In this document: positions 5,564 through 8,863 of the stretch, in pieces
How the letters are laid out: each line of letters starts with the position of its first letter
Numbering within the stretch: the first letter of the stretch is position 1
From: Anaerolineae bacterium
GTDB taxonomy: Bacteria > Chloroflexota > Anaerolineae > B4-G1 > SLSP01
Direction: 5' to 3'
Assembly: GCA_021107605.1 (NCBI GenBank)
Contig: JAIOSN010000106.1
Location: forward strand, 1 to 8,863
Length of the DNA: 8,863 nucleotides
The notes under the pieces: generated by a model
The model's database searches: none
Told to the model about the DNA's origin: nothing
Seen by the model: only the letters and a program-made list of their open reading frames with translations
Made by a program: the position numbers and the translations under genes

Positions 5564-6885
5564 AGGGATACGCCCTCGTCGTGGGCGTCGGTGCCGACCT
5601 GCCCAACACTGTGGACGACGCCGTAGGTCTGGCGAACATCCTCGAGGACCCCGCCCGCTGCGCCTATCCGCCGGAGCAGGTGCAATGTCTCACCGGCCCG
5701 GCGGCGACCCGCGACGCGGTACTCGCGGCGCTGGACGCACTGGCACAGCATACAGACGCTGAGGCCACCGTTGTGGTCTACTTCTCTGGGCACGGTTACA
5801 AGGTCTCTACCTCGGTGGATAATCTCTACTTCCTGATGCCCCATGGCTATGATCTCAGCAAACTCAAGACTACGGCCATAAAGGGCACGGAGTTCGCGGC
5901 CAAACTACGCGCCATCCCCGCGAAGAAGCTGCTCGTGCTACTCGATTGTTGTCACGCCGGCGGCGTTGGGGATGCCAAAGCGCCGGGGTTGGAACTGGTC
6001 AAGTCGCCGCTGCCACCGGAGGCTGCGGCCCTGTTGGCCGAGGGGAGCGGCCGGGTACTCATCGCCTCGTCGCAGGAGAATGAATTCTCGTTTGCCGGCA
6101 AGCCCTACAGCGCCTTTACGCTGGCCCTGATCGAGGCGTTGGCCGGGACTGGCGTGGCGAAGAAGGATGGCTACGTGCGCGTGGCCGACGTAGCGTTGCA
6201 CGCCCGCCAGGTGGTGCCGGGGCGCACCAAGCAGCGGCAGCATCCGATTCTCCACTTTGAGCACGCCGACAACTTTGTGCTGGCCTACTACGCTGGCGGC
6301 GACGCGCAGCCCAAAGGTTTGCTGTTTCCGGTCGAGTCGGTGGAAATCGAGCCTGAACCGGGCGCGTGGCGTGTGGGTGGGGATATGGTCATGGGGGACA
6401 AAACCACTGTCTTTGACCAGCGCGGGCAGACGGTGGAAACCCAGACCAACATTGCGGGCAACGTCCATGGCCCGGTGCTCTCCGGGAAGTTCGCCGGTCC
6501 CGTCGCCGTGGGCGGCGGCGAGGCGGTAAACCTGCGCAGCTCACAGGGCGCGGTCTACAAGCCCAGCGCGCCGGTCAAGCAGCATTTTGGCGATAGCATC
6601 ACCATTCGCGGCGACGGCAATGTGGTGGGTGACGGCAGCGTCGTCCAGGTGACGAAGAGCGCGCCGCCGGAGCCCGTGTCTTCGGTAATAACACCCGCCG
6701 CGCTGCGTCACCGCTTGCGCCGTCTGGACAGCGTCGAACTTGAATCGCTCTGCCTGGATCACTTTCCCGTGGTCTATGATAAATTCACGCGCGGTTTGCA
6801 GCGGGGCGAGATGCTTAACTTGTTGTTGGATCACTGCCGGCGCAATCCCGAAGAGGGGACGCGGCTGGCGCTGTTGCTGGCGTAG
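5545..6885 (+). CDS. Caspase-like peptidase (C14) with two adaptor motifs and a C-terminal effector-associated domain
   Basis: A 446-residue cytoplasmic cysteine peptidase and the likely effector of the operon. The caspase-fold core spans 1 to about 250: strand ALVVGV (10-15), catalytic His83 in YFSGHG (79-84), and catalytic Cys136 in DCCHAGG (134-140). SSQENEFSF (175-183) fits the loop after the catalytic core. Both catalytic residues are present. No acidic or basic pocket can be read with confidence, so specificity is unknown. Residues about 275-375 are low-complexity, Gly-rich and beta-prone: motif A at 302-327 matches the tail of the second ATPase, and motif B at 354-371 matches the cytoplasmic part of the membrane sensor. 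Residues about 386-446 form a helical domain (LRRLDSVELESLCLDHF...LLLDHCRR) resembling EAD1-type effector-associated, Death-like domains. I infer activation by recruitment, probably leading to proteolysis of host targets and dormancy or death. It starts at ATG 5545, the second copy of a duplicated start region. Confidence 0.92.
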   Translation: MSETFKQGYALVVGVGADLPNTVDDAVGLANILEDPARCAYPPEQVQCLTGPAATRDAVLAALDALAQHTDAEATVVVYFSGHGYKVSTSVDNLYFLMPHGYDLSKLKTTAIKGTEFAAKLRAIPAKKLLVLLDCCHAGGVGDAKAPGLELVKSPLPPEAAALLAEGSGRVLIASSQENEFSFAGKPYSAFTLALIEALAGTGVAKKDGYVRVADVALHARQVVPGRTKQRQHPILHFEHADNFVLAYYAGGDAQPKGLLFPVESVEIEPEPGAWRVGGDMVMGDKTTVFDQRGQTVETQTNIAGNVHGPVLSGKFAGPVAVGGGEAVNLRSSQGAVYKPSAPVKQHFGDSITIRGDGNVVGDGSVVQVTKSAPPEPVSSVITPAALRHRLRRLDSVELESLCLDHFPVVYDKFTRGLQRGEMLNLLLDHCRRNPEEGTRLALLLA

Positions 6886-7265
6886 CCGCGATTTCCCAAG
6901 CGCGTAGTGGCTACGGCGCTCACCTTGAAAGGCGCTCCCGCCAGGCGCAGGGTGCTGCCCACCCACCGTGGCGCGAAATCGGCCAGCAAACGTTGCGTGA
7001 GGCCGGTCGAGATGCTGGTCAGGCGTAGATAGCAGGGATGCCCGGCTGGCAGGTGTACCTCTCCGCCCGGCGCGCGGACGCCGGGTGTGCCCAGCGGCGA
7101 GAGCGTAAAAGGTTTGCGAGCGTCGGGCGCGTGGAGTTGCGCGGCCCAGACGGGATCGTCTTGGTGCACTTCCTGCAAAAACCAGGCGTGCGCGGCGCGG
7201 CCCAAAAAAGCAGGGACCATCACCACATGTGTGGGTTTGAGGGTCAAAACAATGGTCGTCGGCAT
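6831..7265 (-). pseudogene. cas6: Truncated Cas6-like CRISPR RNA endoribonuclease, N-terminal part only
   Basis: The - strand frame starts at ATG 7265 with GGAG 8 nt upstream. Residues 1 to about 121 look like the N-terminal ferredoxin-like domain of Cas6: a beta-strand start (TTIVLTLKP), LGRAAHAWFL (21-30), a helix ending in AAQLH, KPFTLSPLG (51-59), CYLRLTSIS (78-86), then a helix and RLAGAPFKVSAV (107-118). Intact Cas6 proteins are usually about twice as long, with a second domain bearing a Gly-rich loop. Here similarity stops near 6903, and the remaining codons to TAA/TGA at 6831 read antisense through the caspase 3' end. The C-terminal domain is missing, so crRNA processing is probably lost. 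Cas6 would normally cut CRISPR transcripts at the repeats; no array or other cas gene is seen here. The family call is from pattern memory, not a search; a non-CRISPR RAMP-like protein is the main alternative. Confidence 0.68.
6881..6915. repeat. Short inverted repeat at the caspase / cas6 junction
   Basis: CGTAGCC at 6881-6887 pairs with GGCTACG at 6909-6915, a 7-bp stem spanning the caspase stop codon and the point where Cas6 similarity ends. It could serve as a weak bidirectional terminator between the convergent genes, or be a scar of the joining event. No T tract is present. Confidence 0.3.
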
Positions 7266-7350
7266 GAGGTACTCCGGTAGTTAATTAGTCAGGTGGTTGA
7301 TAGTCGGGTAGTCGATAAAGGTGCGGGAATGGTGCTGAGTAATAAGCAAT

Positions 7351-7364
7351 CATACCTTGGTATG
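7351..7364. promoter_or_regulatory. Dyad CATACC-TT-GGTATG, possible operator
   Basis: A perfect 6-bp inverted repeat with a 2-bp centre, 86 bp upstream of the cas6 fragment start. Size and symmetry suit a dimeric helix-turn-helix regulator, but no matching second site was seen. Confidence 0.3.
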
Positions 7365-7421
7365 CGCGTTTTGTCACTTGCTCCTTGTGCGTGCCCTCAC
7401 GGGGGGAGCGATAAAGGGATT

Positions 7422-7450
7422 GGTGATTAGGGATACGGGATTAGGGGGAG
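7422..7450 (+). repeat. 29-bp degenerate direct repeat, copy 1
   Basis: GGTGATTAG plus six variable bases plus GGGATTAGGGGGAG. It matches 7526-7554 at 25 of 29 positions, with all differences in the six central bases. The distance between copies is 104 bp. Confidence 0.7.
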
Positions 7451-7491
7451 AGACAGTAGACGGTAGACAGGTGGTCGGCAGAGGCACGGGA

Positions 7492-7523
7492 ACGATAAAG
7501 CGAGGAAGCGAAAAAGCGAGGGA
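7492..7523 (+). repeat. Octamer repeat (GCGANNNN), about four units
   Basis: Consecutive 8-bp units read ACGATAAA, GCGAGGAA, GCGAAAAA and GCGAGGGA. The same family forms a longer array at 8404-8483, beyond the toxin-antitoxin pair. An isolated GCGATAAA unit is at 7408-7415. Confidence 0.7.
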
Positions 7524-7525
7524 CC

Positions 7526-7554
7526 GGTGATTAGTGACGTGGGATTAGGGGGAG
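7526..7554 (+). repeat. 29-bp degenerate direct repeat, copy 2
   Basis: Second copy of 7422-7450; the conserved arms flank a divergent centre (TGACGT here, GGATAC in copy 1). With only two copies and no cas-like spacing, it is not a CRISPR array. Confidence 0.7.
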
Positions 7555-7618
7555 GGGGTTTCCCTGCACGCTAGCTCTGGCTAGAGGATTTGCCATTTGC
7601 TATTTGTTGATTTGCCTA

Positions 7619-8068
7619 TTACCAGGTTGCCAATAGCTCCCGCACTCGCCGGATGAAATCTCCGGGCCGCAAAACGGCCACCCGGGGATGACCGGGCTGA
7701 AAATGACGGACGTTAAAGGTAACTAACCAGGGACATTTTTCACGCACGGCGGCGACCAGGATCGGTAAGTCTTTTTCATCCGCCGCCCCCGCATAAGTGA
7801 CCAACTCTTCCGGCTGAGGGTTAGGCACAACTTGCAAAGAGCGACTCACTAACAGTCGAAAGGTAGGCAGGGCTTGAGGAAGTTTAGCTGCTAGATTGCG
7901 CTCGGCCTCGGTGATCACTTGCTGCGAGGTAAGGGCCTCGATCAAGGTAATCTCGGCCAGTTGCAGAACCACCAAACTAGCACTGTGCTCACTGGGGGAA
8001 GCGGCTCCCGCGAAGAGCACATCGGCATCTACGAAGAGCCGGGGCTTAGGATAGGGGGTCTGCGGCAT
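7619..8068 (-). CDS. vapC: PIN-domain toxin (VapC-like ribonuclease)
   Basis: A 149-residue PIN-domain protein, the predicted toxin of a type II pair. PIN toxins use Mg2+ held by acidic residues to cut RNA, often tRNA or rRNA. Visible features: FVDADVLFAG at 12-21 (D14, D16), E54 in VITEAERNL, the acidic DEKD at 97-100 before LPILVAA, and WLVTFNVRHF at 114-123, the usual last strand with Asn119 where many members have Asp or Asn. The start is ambiguous. ATG 8068 fits the family's N-terminus, while GTG 8092 would add eight basic or polar residues; neither has a strong ribosome-binding site, consistent with coupling to the upstream antitoxin. The 5' end overlaps the antitoxin gene by 23 nt (47 nt with the GTG start). 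The toxin appears intact. Confidence 0.85.
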   Translation of the reverse strand: MPQTPYPKPRLFVDADVLFAGAASPSEHSASLVVLQLAEITLIEALTSQQVITEAERNLAAKLPQALPTFRLLVSRSLQVVPNPQPEELVTYAGAADEKDLPILVAAVREKCPWLVTFNVRHFQPGHPRVAVLRPGDFIRRVRELLATW

Positions 8069-8324
8069 AGGTTTCTTGATGATATTGTTCACGTTGCTCT
8101 CGCAGACTAGTCAACAGCTCGGCGACACTCAACCCAGCCTCCAGCCGTACTTTTTCAATTTCGCGGGTCAGCTCGGGCACCAGCGGCACCAACGGCGTCA
8201 GTACAAAGATGCCCCCCAGATCCACCACCCGAAACGCATCCTCGGTTTGAATGTTATACTTCTTCCGCAACTCCACCGGTAATGTCATCACGCCGCACTT
8301 GCGGACTTGGATCGTCATCCCCAT
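8046..8324 (-). CDS. vapB: AbrB/MazE-type antitoxin (VapB-like)
   Basis: A 92-residue protein. Residues 3 to about 48 form a swapped-hairpin AbrB DNA-binding domain: TIQVRKCGVMTLPVELRKKY followed by VVDLGGIFVLTPL. The C-terminal half is helical and charged (LTREIEKVRLEAGLSVAELLTSLREQ) and probably wraps the toxin. In this family the antitoxin neutralises its PIN partner and, with it, represses their promoter. The start is ATG 8324, with AGGAGG at 8330-8335 spaced 5 nt away; an in-frame ATG at 8318 is also possible. The stop (TAA, 8046-8048) lies inside the toxin gene, so the two are co-translated. The usual gene order of antitoxin first is kept. Confidence 0.86.
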   Translation of the reverse strand: MGMTIQVRKCGVMTLPVELRKKYNIQTEDAFRVVDLGGIFVLTPLVPLVPELTREIEKVRLEAGLSVAELLTSLREQREQYHQETYAADPLS

Positions 8325-8403
8325 AGCCCCCTCCTGTGCCTAACGCTGCTTATCTGCTCTTGCTGATTTTCTGCCTACATCGTACCACACAAGAAATGAG
8401 AGG

Positions 8404-8483
8404 GCAAGGAAGCGAGAAGGCGAGCAAGCGAGGGAGCGATAAAGCGAAAGGGCGAGGAAGCGAAAAGGCGAGAAAGCGAGAGG
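8404..8483 (+). repeat. Octamer tandem array (GCGANNNN), about ten units
   Basis: Nine consecutive 8-bp units each start with GCGA (8412, 8420, 8428, 8436, 8444, 8452, 8460, 8468, 8476), preceded by a variant GCAAGGAA at 8404. The second half of each unit is mostly purine (GAAG, GCAA, GGGA, TAAA, AAGG, GGAA, AAAG, GAAA, GAGG). The strand is almost free of T. An 8-bp period is not codon-like, so the Lys/Gly/Ser/Arg-rich open frame across it is discounted. A related shorter array lies at 7492-7523. Confidence 0.85.
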
Positions 8484-8497
8484 ATGACTGTGTTATA

Positions 8498-8546
8498 GCC
8501 CCATTTATGGGGCGTAGCTCCGTAGCCCGTGGTCTTTAGCCACGGG
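8498..8546. repeat. REP-like double hairpin with GTAG tetranucleotides
   Basis: The first hairpin is GCCCCA/TGGGGC with a TTTA loop (8498-8513). The second is CCCGTGG/CCACGGG with a 7-nt loop (8526-8546). GTAG occurs at 8514-8517 and again at 8522-8525, the latter directly before the second stem. A GTAG next to a stem-loop is the recognition pattern of REP elements mobilised by RAYT (IS200-like) transposases. Subterminal hairpins of IS200/IS605 elements look similar. No transposase gene is in the window. Confidence 0.45.
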
Positions 8547-8565
8547 CGGGCTGGGCAGCAGGCCG

Positions 8566-8751
8566 GTCTCGCATGGGGTGTGCGCCTCTGGCGCGCGCCT
8601 GTCGTCAGGCATGAGACGAAACTAAGGGTGCCATGAAAAACCTCCCGCTGACTTGACTTGCGGGAGATACACTGCCAGATATAATGTAGTTATCTGGGGA
8701 GTGTGTTCTCCCTGGTTCACGTCCCCGGCTTGTGGAAGCAAGCGCGGGGAC
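8566..8751 (+). ncRNA. Possible structured RNA: branched stem plus three hairpins
   Basis: GTCTC (8566-8570) pairs with GAGAC (8613-8617), and with a 2-nt bulge the stem extends by ATG/CAT. It encloses two small hairpins: GCGCC/GGCGC (8582-8594) and GCCTG/CAGGC with a TCGT loop (8597-8610). Then follow CTCCCGC/GCGGGAG (8642-8666), a two-part stem ACACT plus CCAGATA with TATCTGG plus AGTGT (8669-8704), and a terminator hairpin (8721-8751). Five ordered helices without an ORF suggest an RNA gene or leader. I could not match it to tRNA, tmRNA, RNase P, SRP, 6S or hammerhead RNA. A guide-RNA scaffold or transposon end is another possibility. Confidence 0.35.
8658..8685 (+). promoter_or_regulatory. 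Possible promoter TTGCGG-16-TATAAT
   Basis: TATAAT at 8680-8685 is a perfect -10 box, preceded by TTGCGG at 8658-8663 with a 16-bp spacer. Transcripts would begin near 8692 and meet the terminator hairpin at 8721-8751 almost at once. It lies within palindromic DNA, so the match may be incidental. Confidence 0.3.
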
Positions 8752-8760
8752 AATTTGTTT
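8721..8760 (+). terminator. Intrinsic terminator
   Basis: GTCCCCGGCTTG (8721-8732) pairs with CAAGC-G-CGGGGAC (8739-8751), a 12-bp GC-rich stem with one bulged G and a 6-nt loop. AATTTGTTT and ATGTTTTC follow. It would end transcripts arriving from the left, such as the putative structured RNA. Confidence 0.6.
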
Positions 8761-8784
8761 ATGTTTTCTGCAGGTGCTTGACTA

Positions 8785-8813
8785 AAACCTGTTTTTTATA
8801 ATAGTACAGGTTT
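8785..8813 (+). promoter_or_regulatory. TATAAT box inside an inverted repeat
   Basis: TATAAT at 8797-8802 sits in the loop of AAACCTGT (8785-8792) / ACAGGTTT (8806-8813). TTGACT at 8778-8783 is a good -35 word but only 13 bp away; the 17-bp position reads GTGCTT. A repressor bound to the palindrome would cover the -10 box. Any gene it drives lies beyond the right edge. Confidence 0.35.
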
Positions 8814-8863
8814 GTTAGTGTCATTATTTATTCGCCACCCTAGTGACATGCTGGTTGCACCAC

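Larger units (their letters stand above)
7266..7618. other. Gene-free stretch with degenerate repeats
   Basis: I find no credible gene in these 353 bases. It holds the upstream region of the cas6 fragment, a 14-bp dyad at 7351-7364, two near-identical 29-bp copies, GTAGAC/GGTAGAC-type short repeats near 7456-7470 and part of the GCGA octamer repeat family. Composition is G- and purine-rich on the + strand. Such patchy simple repeats suggest slippage or decay and not regulation. Confidence 0.6.
8325..8863. other. Gene-free right end: repeats and stacked hairpins
   Basis: I see no credible gene in these 539 bases. The upstream region of the antitoxin gene is followed by the octamer array, a REP-like hairpin pair, further hairpins ending in a terminator, and a promoter-like box. 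The last 50 bases (8814-8863) carry only two TAGTG words 25 bp apart and nothing I can name. Confidence 0.6.

Noticed and set aside
5938..6468. Long - strand ORF opposite the caspase, and similar antisense frames opposite other genes
   Set aside because: These are shadows of GC-rich coding sequence on the + strand, without ribosome-binding sites or recognisable domains.
7266..7618. Possible CRISPR array beside the cas6 fragment
   Set aside because: Repeats here are two 29-bp copies 104 bp apart plus octamers. No regularly spaced repeat-spacer pattern exists.
8336..8539. 67-codon + strand ORF rich in Lys, Gly, Ser and Arg
   Set aside because: Its middle is only the 8-bp tandem repeat translated, its 3' end runs through hairpins, and no ribosome-binding site precedes it.
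8597..8640. Hammerhead ribozyme core
   Set aside because: An ATGAGACGAAAC stretch vaguely suggested one, but the CUGAUGA box and the required stem arrangement are absent.
8705..8751. tRNA-like GGTTCA segment
   Set aside because: No T-arm, anticodon arm or acceptor pairing could be built around it; the segment belongs to a terminator hairpin.
8816..8848. TAGTG direct repeats and TGTCA/TGACA pair at the right edge
   Set aside because: Five-base matches are too short to support a transposon end or attachment site, and the window stops just beyond.

Overview
The window looks like accessory (defence or signalling) DNA from a bacterium with moderately high GC. My best guess is Chloroflexota: bacterial caspases with an effector-associated C-terminus, GGHP-type STAND ATPases and single-pass sensors with a Reg_prop propeller are often combined there. 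This guess rests on domain style only, because no rRNA or other marker gene is present.

From 103 to 6885 five genes run on the + strand, closely spaced as one operon. They are: a STAND/AAA ATPase with an N-terminal winged helix and an unnamed alpha/beta domain; a second, smaller STAND-type ATPase four bases downstream; a single-pass membrane protein with an apparently seven-bladed propeller outside the cell; a 194-residue protein I do not recognise; and a caspase-like peptidase. The caspase carries two short Gly/Asn-rich motifs after its peptidase domain. One (motif A) matches the C-terminal tail of the second ATPase. The other (motif B) matches a segment of the cytoplasmic part of the membrane protein. 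A helical effector-associated (Death-like) domain follows. I infer a modular signalling complex in which an extracytoplasmic sensor and an ATPase switch are wired to a caspase effector through matching peptide tags.

Two places show rearrangement in this operon. Codon usage of the first ATPase gene changes abruptly near 1500-1560, from AT-ending to GC-ending codons, which suggests a mosaic gene. The caspase start region (ribosome-binding site plus first codons) is duplicated exactly over 37 bp, leaving a 16-codon leader ORF ahead of the true start.

On the - strand, 7265 to about 6903 is the N-terminal part of a Cas6-like CRISPR RNA endonuclease. It is cut off where the caspase gene ends, so the operon appears to abut a CRISPR-Cas relic. 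No CRISPR array is visible.

From 7266 to 8483 there is a gene-poor stretch with degenerate repeats, then an AbrB-type antitoxin and PIN-domain toxin pair (8324 to 7619, - strand). The pair is bracketed by arrays of a purine-rich 8-bp repeat (GCGA plus four bases, mostly purines). From 8498 to the end there is no gene. That stretch holds a REP-like double hairpin with GTAG tetranucleotides, a run of further hairpins that could be a structured RNA ending in an intrinsic terminator, and a TATAAT box inside an inverted repeat.
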